Positions 1-6,283 of a stretch of 7,279 nucleotides of DNA are shown here, piece after piece. The position numbers and the translations under genes are program-made. Origin of the DNA: Lachnospiraceae bacterium UBA7205 (GTDB taxonomy: Bacteria; Bacillota; Clostridia; Lachnospirales; Lachnospiraceae); the NCBI GenBank assembly GCA_002490665.1, contig DKUL01000026.1, forward strand, positions 13,668 through 20,946, read 5' to 3'. The notes beneath the pieces were generated by a model. That model was given only the letters and a program-made list of their open reading frames with translations. It did not search any database and was not told the origin of the DNA. The first letter of the stretch is position 1, and each line of letters begins with the position of its first letter.

Positions 1-1
1 A

Positions 2-922
2 ACGAAAAGTCTCGATGACCTGTTTTCTACCCAAGAGGAACGGGACGAAGCGAAACTGCAAAAAATCAGGGATATTCCGCTGACTGAGATTGACAATTTT
101 CCCGACCACCCTTTTCAGGTACGGGAAGATGAGGATATGTTTCAGCTTGTGGAAAGTATCAAGGAGCGTGGCGTAATTACCCCGGCTACCGTCAGGCAGA
201 AAGAGGACGGCAGATATGAGCTTGTTTCAGGACACAGACGAAAAAAGGCTTGCGAGCTTGCCGGATTTGAAACGCTCCGTTGTGAGGTTGTCGAACTGAC
301 AAAAGACGAAGCCACAATTTTAATGGTGGAGAGCAATTTTCAGAGGTCGCAGATACTTCCTTCGGAAAAGGCTTTTGCTTATAAAATGCGGCTTGAAGCG
401 ATGAAACGACAGGCGGGCAGACCGAGCAAAGAAAATGGTGTCCCAGTGGGACACGATTCTTTAATTGGAAAATCAAGAGAACTTTTAGCTACTGAATCTG
501 CTGATAGCAATACACAAATTCAGCGTTATGTCCGTCTAACAAACCTTGTTCCCGAACTGCTTGAACTTGTGGACGAGGGCAAAATCAAAATGCGTCCCGC
601 CGTTGAGCTGTCCTATCTCGATGAAGATTGCCAGCGTGATGTGGTGGACGAAATCGACTTAAACGACTGTACCCCTTCACACGATCAGACAATCCGTATG
701 CGTAAGTTTTTTAACGACGGGAAGCTGACTACCGAAGCGGTGCAGGCGATTATGAGCGAGGAAAAACCGAATCAGCGTGAAAAAATCGTGCTGCGTGGGG
801 ATAAGGTGCGAAGCCTGATTCCGAAAAGTGTTCCGCTTAATCAAACGGAGGAATATATCTGCAAGGCATTGGAGCATTACAGCAGAGTTCTCAAAAACCG
901 AGCTGACCGTGACAGCAGATAG
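2..922 (+). CDS. parB: ParB/Spo0J-family partition protein, 5'-truncated by window edge
   Basis: The reading frame is open from base 2 to the TAG at 920-922, giving 306 visible residues. The ATG at 137 is internal, because the residues before it (IPLTEIDNFPDHPFQV, about 74-121) are the typical first strand of a ParB N-terminal domain. Only a few residues are probably missing. Signatures seen: the SGHRR phosphate-binding box (227-241), the ESNFQR motif equivalent to ENxQR (329-346) with SEKAFAYK after it, and a helix-turn-helix with its flanking helices (about 467-620, QIQRYVRLTN inside it). Family knowledge: ParB proteins bind parS-like sites, clamp on DNA with CTP and work with a ParA ATPase. 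Here it most likely serves partition or stabilisation of a mobile element; a ParA gene would be expected upstream, outside the window. The C-terminus is short and charged, without a recognised dimerisation module. The family is confident; the biological role in the element is inference. Confidence 0.93.
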   Translation, partial: TKSLDDLFSTQEERDEAKLQKIRDIPLTEIDNFPDHPFQVREDEDMFQLVESIKERGVITPATVRQKEDGRYELVSGHRRKKACELAGFETLRCEVVELTKDEATILMVESNFQRSQILPSEKAFAYKMRLEAMKRQAGRPSKENGVPVGHDSLIGKSRELLATESADSNTQIQRYVRLTNLVPELLELVDEGKIKMRPAVELSYLDEDCQRDVVDEIDLNDCTPSHDQTIRMRKFFNDGKLTTEAVQAIMSEEKPNQREKIVLRGDKVRSLIPKSVPLNQTEEYICKALEHYSRVLKNRADRDSR

Positions 923-979
923 GCGGAGTATGCTTTTTGCTTCCCCTTCCTCACACTCTAACCCCTTGATACTACCTGA

Positions 980-1020
980 CTATCCGAAAGAAAAACTATC
1001 TCCTGAGTTTAAGCTATCTC
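980..1020 (+). repeat. Three CTATC direct repeats upstream of the lipoprotein promoter
   Basis: CTATC occurs at 980-984, 996-1000 and 1014-1018. The last two extend to CTATCTC and lie 18 bp apart. They sit between the parB stop and the promoter at 1035-1063. Spaced short direct repeats can be regulator sites, but the motif is short and AT-biased, so chance is possible. Confidence 0.25.
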
Positions 1021-1034
1021 ATAAGTTTGCACCT

Positions 1035-1063
1035 TTGTCAAAAAGGGTGTTTTCCGTTAGAAT
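1035..1063 (+). promoter_or_regulatory. Sigma-A-type promoter for the lipoprotein gene
   Basis: A TTGTCA -35 box (1035-1040) and a TAGAAT -10 box (1058-1063) are separated by exactly 17 bases. Transcription would start near 1070, leaving a leader of about 24 bases before the ATG at 1094. An imperfect dyad (1030-1036 with 1042-1049) overlaps the -35 box and spacer and may be an operator or a weak parB terminator. Confidence 0.7.
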
Positions 1064-1078
1064 AATGGCAAAAGAACG

Positions 1079-1084
1079 AAGGAG
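1079..1084 (+). promoter_or_regulatory. Ribosome binding site of the lipoprotein gene
   Basis: AAGGAG lies nine bases before the ATG at 1094. It supports that start, which also begins a complete lipoprotein signal peptide. Confidence 0.85.
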
Positions 1085-1093
1085 TGAAGCCGT

Positions 1094-1822
1094 ATGAAAG
1101 CAAAAATCACAGTTATTTTAGCAATGCTTTTACTCTTTGCATTGGTGGGCTGCAACAATACCCCGCAAACAGAGAAAATGCCCGAACCGTTTTCTTTTTC
1201 GGAGAGTGAAGAACAGACCTCCGAACCGGATACGCTTCCGGCAAATACAGAAAAACAAGAGGTTGAAACAACGCCCGAACCTATGCAAAGCACCGAGCCT
1301 GCTGAAACAAAAAGTACAGCAGAAACAAGGGATACAGAAAGCAGTAAGCCGAAAGAGCCTGAGCAGACCGCCAGACAGACTTCTGTTCCGCAGGACGAGC
1401 CGCCGCAGAAAATAGAAAGCGAAACGCCAATAGCTACACCCGAAACAGAAACACCGCCGCCCGCACCGCCTGTTCAGACGGAAACGACAGAAAGCACACC
1501 GCCGCAGGAAACACCGCCTCAGCCAAAATCCATTTACGATTATGAATTTGACATCGAGGCTATCCGTGCAGAACTGATTGTGGTCGGTGAAGGAATGGGA
1601 CTGACGCACAGCGGCGATTTAACACCGGATACAGCTTCTTGGTCTACGCCTGTTACAGCTTCATCGGATTTTCAGGGAGCAAACTTGGAAAGACGGTTAA
1701 AAGATTATGTGCAGTCTATGCCGGGACTTATCACAGCATACGGCGGCAACCAAATTGAATACTTCACGATCTACGCAGAGCCGCTTGGCGGCGGGAGCTA
1801 CCGCTTCTACTTCCTGTACTGA
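1094..1822 (+). CDS. Surface lipoprotein with Pro/Thr/Glu-rich stalk and unknown C-terminal domain
   Basis: The product has 242 residues. Residues 1-19 form a lipoprotein signal peptide (basic MKAK, hydrophobic core, lipobox LVGC) with the lipidated Cys at position 20, so the protein should sit on the outer face of the membrane. Residues 21 to about 146 are low complexity, dominated by Pro, Thr, Glu, Ser and Gln with repeated TPE/TPP/SEP units. This looks like a disordered spacer that crosses the cell wall. Residues about 147-242 are a compact domain starting SIYDYEFDIEAIRAEL and ending in aromatic-rich strands (IEYFTIYAEP, YRFYFLY). I do not recognise this domain. The gene has its own promoter (1035-1063) and ribosome binding site, and its stop is followed 16 bases later by a terminator. 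Position directly before a wall-anchored adhesin suggests a joint surface role, for example in cell contact during conjugation. That role is inference; the lipoprotein nature is well supported. Confidence 0.9.
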   Translation: MKAKITVILAMLLLFALVGCNNTPQTEKMPEPFSFSESEEQTSEPDTLPANTEKQEVETTPEPMQSTEPAETKSTAETRDTESSKPKEPEQTARQTSVPQDEPPQKIESETPIATPETETPPPAPPVQTETTESTPPQETPPQPKSIYDYEFDIEAIRAELIVVGEGMGLTHSGDLTPDTASWSTPVTASSDFQGANLERRLKDYVQSMPGLITAYGGNQIEYFTIYAEPLGGGSYRFYFLY

Positions 1823-1838
1823 CCGTGAGCAAACCACT

Positions 1839-1872
1839 TCCCTCTGTCAAAAAAAGACAGAGGGATTTTTTT
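1839..1872 (+). terminator. Intrinsic terminator between lipoprotein and adhesin genes
   Basis: A 10-bp perfect stem (1839-1848 with 1856-1865, core CCCTCTGTC/GACAGAGGG) closes a loop of seven A and runs into seven T (1866-1872). It works only in the + direction: on the other strand the stem is not followed by a T run. Only 29 bases separate the T run from the adhesin ATG. Confidence 0.92.
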
Positions 1873-1886
1873 ATACCCAAAAACGA

Positions 1887-1894
1887 AAGGAAGG
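1887..1894 (+). promoter_or_regulatory. Ribosome binding site that fixes the adhesin start
   Basis: AAGGAAGG lies seven bases before the ATG at 1902. The adhesin frame stays open further upstream, through the terminator and into the lipoprotein gene. This site and the signal peptide that begins MKHFLKNKGKR show that 1902 is the true start. Confidence 0.85.
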
Positions 1895-1901
1895 AAACGC
1901 A

Positions 1902-4900
1902 ATGAAACATTTTTTGAAAAATAAGGGCAAGCGATTGACAGCAGCGGTCTTGTCTGCCGTGATGTGTCTGATGGCTCTGCCTATGTCAGCCTTTGCCTTT
2001 ACCGCCGAGGAGGGCAAAAGCGTGGAAGCCTATTACGGCTCCCACTATCTCGGTTCAGACGGAAAGAATTATCATTCTGCCGATTATGATTTTATCGCCT
2101 ATGACAGCAATGGAAATACAAGCTTTCATTCACACGATGGAGGTGCGGCAAGAGCCAAGCTGATGATTCGTGACGGGAGTGGAGAAAGACAGCTTATGTG
2201 CATTGAGTCCGGCGTAGATTACAATGCCGGTGGCAGCTATGAAAGCACAAGCGGAAAAAACAGCTCCTATTTTCAGAATCTTCCGGCTTCTGCCCAGTAT
2301 GGCATTATGCTGACCTCTCTTTACGGCTGGCAGCCCGGAAGGACAGCGCCGATTAGCGGCACAAACGAGGACGATTTCTCGATTGCCACACAGACGATTA
2401 TGTGGGAGTATCAGCAGCAGCTAAGAACCAGCCCTACAACCTTGCAGGCAAACAGCTATGGTATCCGTGCCGATAACTATTTCCGAATGATTCAGGGCAG
2501 ACCTGCCGAGCAGTGCTATAACTGGATTCTGTCTCAGATGAAAACCCATTCGACAGTACCGAGCTTTGCTTCCAATCAGGTGGGCAGCGCACAGACCTAC
2601 ACCTTGAAATACAATCAGGCACAGGATAATTACAGCCTTACCCTGACTGATACCAATAACCTTTTGACAGATATTCATTTTACTTCCGATAAAGGGATTA
2701 CCGTTACCCGAAACGGCAACGAGTACACCTTTACTTCCAAGAAGATGATTGAAAATGCTGTTGGTTTATCCGCACAGAAAAGTATTCCGAATGTTGTGGG
2801 CAATCTCCTGATTTGGGGACATCCCGGCAAGCAGACAATGGTATCCGGTGCGGAAGATCCCGTATATTTCTATATGAACATTAAAACCGAAACAACAGGA
2901 ATCGGTCATATCGTCAAGCACTCCGAGGACGGAAAGGTAGACGGTATCCGCTTTACCGTCAGCGGCAACAGCGTAAACAAGACCGTTACTACAAAGGCAG
3001 ACGGTACGGTAGATATTGAGCTTATGCCCGGCGTTTATACGGTGACGGAGGAAACAATCGACAAATACGAGCCGCAGAAGGTACAGCGTGTTACGATTGT
3101 CAGCGGCGGCACATCTGCCGTGATATTTTCCAATACCTTAAAGCGTGGCGATGTTCAGGTTATCAAGTCCTCCGAGGATAACTTTGTGGAGGGCGTGACA
3201 TTCCATCTTTACGGCACATCTCTTGCCGGCATTGCCGTAGACGAATATGCCGTAACGGATAAAAACGGCGTTGCGACCTTCAAGAATGTCCTTATCAGCG
3301 GCAAGACACCATATACTCTTGAAGAAGTGGATACTGCAATCCGCTATGTCATTCCCGAAAAGCAGACTGCGCCTGTTCTTTGGAAAGAGGTTACGAGCCG
3401 CAGCTTTTCTAATATCCTGAAAAAGTTTACCGTTACCGTCACCAAGAGCGACGCTGAAAAGGGACTCCCACAGGGAGACGCTTCTTTGGCGGGTGCAAAG
3501 TACGGTATCTTCAAGGGCGAACAGCTTGTAGATGTGTACTATACCGATGAAAACGGTCAATTTACAAGCAAGGAATATATCTGCGGGGATAACTGGACGA
3601 TTAAAGAACTTGAACCGAGCGAAGGCTATCTGCTTGATCCGACCGTTCATCATATCGGCGCAGAGCCGCAGCTTTATACCGTAGAGCATAATCTGACTTC
3701 CAATGATGTAATTGAGCAGGTTATCAAGGGCAACATTGCCCTTATCAAGCATACAGACGATGGGGAAACTCATATCGAAACACCCGAAGAAGGAGCAGAA
3801 TTTGAAGTTTACCTGAAATCCGCAGGCAGCTACGGAAATGCTGATCCCGATGAGCGTGATGTAATCGTCTGTGATGAAAACGGCTTCGGTCAGACAAAGG
3901 ATATGCCTTACGGAATTTACACCGTCCATCAGACGAAAGGCTGGGAAGGTCGTGAGCTGATGAAGGACTTTGAAGTGTTTATCTCTCAGGATTCTCAGAC
4001 CTACCGTTATTTGATTAACAACGCAAATTTTGAAAGTTATGTAAAGGTCGTTAAGGTGGACGCAGAAACCGGGAAAACAATCCCTTATGCGGGCGCAGGC
4101 TTCCAAATCTATAATCCTGACGGAAGTCTTGTTACAATGACCTTCACTTATCCGACTCCTACTACGATTGATACTTTCTACACCGACGCAGAGGGTTCGC
4201 TTGTCACGCCGGAGAAGCTGCCTTACGGCAAGGGATATTCCATTGTCGAGGTACAAGCGCCTTACGGCTATGTGCTTGACAGTACGCCAATCTTCTTTGA
4301 TGTGGAAGAAGCTAATTCCACAGAGGAAAGCGGGGTTACTTTAATCAAAGTGAATAAGGAAAATATGGCGCAGAAAGGCACAGTTACGGTGGAGAAATCC
4401 GGCGAAGTGTTCTTTGGCGTGTCTGCTATCGGCGGCGTGGACGCAGACGGAAACGAGCTGCCTACCATCTATCAGCCGCTTTATGAGGTTCAGGGGCTTC
4501 CCGGCGCAGTTTATGAGATAAGAGCCGCAGAGGATATTATCACGCCTGACGGTACGCTGAGAGCTTCTAAGGGCGAGGTCGTGGATACCGTAACAACAGG
4601 TGCGGACGGTCTTGCAAAAAGCAAGGAAATCTATCTTGGAAAATACGAGGTGCAGGAAATTACTGCTCCTTACGGAATGGTGCTGAATGACGAAATCCAC
4701 TCGGTAGAGCTTGTGTATGCCGGACAGAATGTTGCTGTTACCGAAACGGCTACCAGCTTCTACAACGAAAGGCAGAAGGTTGAAATCAGCCTTGAAAAAA
4801 CGCTTGAAACAAATGAGCTGTTCGGAATCGGCAATAATGGAGAAATTCAGAATATCAGCTTTGGCTTGTTTGCCGCAGCGGAGCTTATCAGCACAAGCGG

Positions 4901-6137
4901 TACGGCTATCCCTGCCGATGGTCTGATTGAGATTATTACTCTTGATGAAAACGGCAAAGCGACTGTAAAAACCGACCTTCCTATCGGCAGCTATTATGTA
5001 AAAGAGCTTGCGACAGACAAGGCGTATATCCTGAATGACGAGAAGTATCCGGTTGTCTTTGAATACGCCGGACAGGATACGGCAATGGTTGAGATTGCCG
5101 CCAACAATGGTGAAGCGATTGAAAACGAGCTGCTTTACGGTTCGGTTTCCGGTAAAAAGGTCGATGAGAACGGAGAAGCGCTCGGCGGCGCATTGATCGG
5201 ACTGTTCAAGACAGACAAGGACGAATTTACAAAGGAAAACGCACTTATGACTACCGTATCAGCAAAGGACGGTAGTTTTTCTTTTGCGGATATTCCTTAC
5301 GGCACTTGGTATGTGCGTGAAATCGAGCAGCCGACAGGCTTTGTGCTTGATGAAACCCTCTATCCCGTAACCATTTCCGAGGACGGGCAGATTATTGAGA
5401 TTGAAATCGTCAACGAGTTTATTCGTGGCAATATCGCTCTGACAAAGGTGGACGCAGACTATCCCGATAATAAGTTGACCGGAGCGACCTTTGAGGTCTA
5501 TAAGGACAGCAATGATAACGGCAAGCTGGACGAAGATGACGAACTTATCGGAACACTCACCGAAAAGGAAATCGGGGAATATGAAATGAACGACCTTCTC
5601 TACGGTCGCTATTTTGTAAAGGAAACGGCAGCTCCCGAAGGCTTCCTGCTTGACGAGGGTGTTTATGAGGTGTTCATCGACACAGACGGAAAAACCTATC
5701 AGGTGGAGAATAAGGCGGGCATTGGCTTTATCAACAACGCTATGAAGGGTAGTCTGAAAATCGTTAAGACTTCTTCAGACGGAAATGTGAAAGGATTTGC
5801 GTTCCGCATTACCGGGGCAAACGGCTATGATGTAACGCTGGAGACGGACGAAAACGGAGAAATCTTGATTGAAAACCTCCGCATTGGCGAGTACACCATT
5901 TCCGAGGTAAACAATGCGGCTTCGGCAAATTATGTGCTTCCTGCCAATAAGCAGGCAACGGTACAGACTGGCTCGACAACGATTGTGGAAATGCACAATG
6001 TACTGCGTGATACGCCGAAAACCGGAGACGACAGCAATCCCGGACTTTGGATCGCTCTTGCGGGACTTTCCCTGATTGGCATTACCGCCTGCGGTATTGT
6101 GGGCTTTAAGAAAAAGAAGAAGGGAGAGAATCAGTAA
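1902..6137 (+). CDS. Sortase-anchored Cna-B (SpaA-type) adhesin with thioester domain
   Basis: The product has 1411 residues. Residues 1-32 are a signal peptide (cleavage likely after SAFA). Residues about 40-220 match a thioester domain: Cys100 in LMCIES and Gln164 in ATQTIMWEY (the TQxx[I/V]W-type motif) would form the Cys-Gln thioester used for covalent attachment to surface amines. Residues about 221-332 are a beta-rich linker. Residues 333-1369 hold ten Cna-B/SpaA-like domains, most with the Lys, Glu and Asn of an internal isopeptide bond and a PxGfvLD turn. Residues 1371-1375 are TPKTG, followed by a hydrophobic helix (about 1381-1402) and a KKKKK tail: a wall-sorting signal with Thr where LPxTG has Leu. 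No sortase gene is in the window. The gene follows a terminator with no visible promoter of its own, and overlaps the next small gene by one base. Adhesion to a partner cell or host surface is the inferred role. Confidence 0.95.
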   Translation: MKHFLKNKGKRLTAAVLSAVMCLMALPMSAFAFTAEEGKSVEAYYGSHYLGSDGKNYHSADYDFIAYDSNGNTSFHSHDGGAARAKLMIRDGSGERQLMCIESGVDYNAGGSYESTSGKNSSYFQNLPASAQYGIMLTSLYGWQPGRTAPISGTNEDDFSIATQTIMWEYQQQLRTSPTTLQANSYGIRADNYFRMIQGRPAEQCYNWILSQMKTHSTVPSFASNQVGSAQTYTLKYNQAQDNYSLTLTDTNNLLTDIHFTSDKGITVTRNGNEYTFTSKKMIENAVGLSAQKSIPNVVGNLLIWGHPGKQTMVSGAEDPVYFYMNIKTETTGIGHIVKHSEDGKVDGIRFTVSGNSVNKTVTTKADGTVDIELMPGVYTVTEETIDKYEPQKVQRVTIVSGGTSAVIFSNTLKRGDVQVIKSSEDNFVEGVTFHLYGTSLAGIAVDEYAVTDKNGVATFKNVLISGKTPYTLEEVDTAIRYVIPEKQTAPVLWKEVTSRSFSNILKKFTVTVTKSDAEKGLPQGDASLAGAKYGIFKGEQLVDVYYTDENGQFTSKEYICGDNWTIKELEPSEGYLLDPTVHHIGAEPQLYTVEHNLTSNDVIEQVIKGNIALIKHTDDGETHIETPEEGAEFEVYLKSAGSYGNADPDERDVIVCDENGFGQTKDMPYGIYTVHQTKGWEGRELMKDFEVFISQDSQTYRYLINNANFESYVKVVKVDAETGKTIPYAGAGFQIYNPDGSLVTMTFTYPTPTTIDTFYTDAEGSLVTPEKLPYGKGYSIVEVQAPYGYVLDSTPIFFDVEEANSTEESGVTLIKVNKENMAQKGTVTVEKSGEVFFGVSAIGGVDADGNELPTIYQPLYEVQGLPGAVYEIRAAEDIITPDGTLRASKGEVVDTVTTGADGLAKSKEIYLGKYEVQEITAPYGMVLNDEIHSVELVYAGQNVAVTETATSFYNERQKVEISLEKTLETNELFGIGNNGEIQNISFGLFAAAELISTSGTAIPADGLIEIITLDENGKATVKTDLPIGSYYVKELATDKAYILNDEKYPVVFEYAGQDTAMVEIAANNGEAIENELLYGSVSGKKVDENGEALGGALIGLFKTDKDEFTKENALMTTVSAKDGSFSFADIPYGTWYVREIEQPTGFVLDETLYPVTISEDGQIIEIEIVNEFIRGNIALTKVDADYPDNKLTGATFEVYKDSNDNGKLDEDDELIGTLTEKEIGEYEMNDLLYGRYFVKETAAPEGFLLDEGVYEVFIDTDGKTYQVENKAGIGFINNAMKGSLKIVKTSSDGNVKGFAFRITGANGYDVTLETDENGEILIENLRIGEYTISEVNNAASANYVLPANKQATVQTGSTTIVEMHNVLRDTPKTGDDSNPGLWIALAGLSLIGITACGIVGFKKKKKGENQ
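2898..6008 (+). repeat. Ten diverged Cna-B/SpaA-type domains forming the adhesin stalk
   Basis: Domains by isopeptide Lys / acid / Asn (adhesin residue numbers): 1 K339/E383/N411; 2 K422/E475/N504; 3 K515/E569/Glu605 instead of Asn; 4 K616/Gln677 instead of Glu/N707; 5 K718/E783/N821; 6 K832/E919/N955; 7 K966/E1035/N1075; 8 K1086/E1140/N1171; 9 K1182/E1241/N1278; 10 K1289/E1335/N1366. Lys-to-Lys length varies from 83 to 134 residues, longest in domains 5 to 7, but every junction has exactly 11 residues between the last bonding position and the next Lys. DNA identity between domains is limited to short stretches, for example AAGGTGGACGCAGA at 4053-4066 and 5445-5458, so the duplications are old. 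Residue roles are assigned by motif position, not by structure. Confidence 0.85.
5505..5540 (+). other. EF-hand-like calcium loop inside adhesin domain 9
   Basis: Residues 1202-1213 read DSNDNGKLDEDD. They fit the 12-residue EF-hand loop: D at 1, N at 3, N at 5, G at 6, L at 8 and an acid at 12. Related loops occur in B domains of Sdr-type wall proteins, where calcium stiffens the stalk. Calcium binding here is inferred from the motif alone. Confidence 0.6.
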
Positions 6138-6229
6138 TGGAGCTTAAAACCATTATTGCAATCGCACTGGTCGCTTTTATCATCGGCGGCTTTATTTTTT
6201 TGCAGGTGCGAAACAGAAAGAAGAAATAA
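6137..6229 (+). CDS. 30-residue single-pass membrane peptide coupled to the adhesin
   Basis: The ATG at 6137 overlaps the adhesin stop in TAATG, and AGGGAG (6121-6126) inside the adhesin end gives a ribosome binding site ten bases upstream. The peptide is MELKTIIAIALVAFIIGGFI followed by FLQVRNRKKK: about 18 hydrophobic residues (5-22) and a strongly basic tail. This predicts one membrane helix with the C-terminus in the cytoplasm. The stop at 6227-6229 is eight bases before a terminator hairpin, so the gene closes the adhesin transcript. Family unknown to me. Its tight coupling suggests a helper for the adhesin, such as export, retention at the membrane or presentation to a sortase; this is inference. 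Small size leaves some doubt that it is real, but start, overlap, hydrophobic core and end position all agree. Confidence 0.65.
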   Translation: MELKTIIAIALVAFIIGGFIFLQVRNRKKK

Positions 6230-6237
6230 TGGATTTA

Positions 6238-6270
6238 GGGCGGAGAGAAAAACTCCGCCCTTTTTCCTTT
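6238..6270 (+). terminator. Intrinsic terminator after the adhesin and membrane peptide genes
   Basis: GGGCGGAG (6238-6245) pairs with CTCCGCCC (6253-6260) around a seven-base loop, followed by TTTTTCC and a further five-T run to about 6272. The T run touches the ribosome binding site GGGAGG (6273-6278) of the next gene, so no promoter fits between them. Confidence 0.9.
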
Positions 6271-6272
6271 TT

Positions 6273-6278
6273 GGGAGG
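6273..6278 (+). promoter_or_regulatory. Ribosome binding site of the 6284 gene, fused to a terminator
   Basis: GGGAGG lies five bases before the ATG at 6284 and directly follows the T run of the terminator. Any transcript that carries this site must have read through the hairpin. Confidence 0.75.
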
Positions 6279-6283
6279 TATTT

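Noticed and set aside
828..1097. Plus-strand frame of 89 codons across the end of parB and the gap
   Set aside because: It overlaps parB in another frame, has no ribosome binding site, and covers the promoter region with unconvincing composition.
1130..1609. Minus-strand Cys/Arg/Phe-rich frame opposite the lipoprotein
   Set aside because: Its odd composition is the mirror of the Pro/Thr/Glu-rich stalk codons; no start signal supports it.
1707..1901. In-frame upstream extension of the adhesin to an ATG at 1707
   Set aside because: It would overlap the lipoprotein gene and read through the terminator, and would bury the signal peptide about 65 residues inside the protein. The start at 1902 has its own ribosome binding site.
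3138..4256. Long open frame of 372 codons on the minus strand inside the adhesin gene
   Set aside because: It lies wholly opposite a well-supported coding frame, has no clear ribosome binding site or family motif, and its composition is what the complement of the adhesin codons would give.
2898..6008. Recent tandem amplification or CRISPR-like repeat array in the adhesin region
   Set aside because: Repeats are visible at protein level only; DNA identity is short and scattered, with no fixed repeat and spacer lengths.
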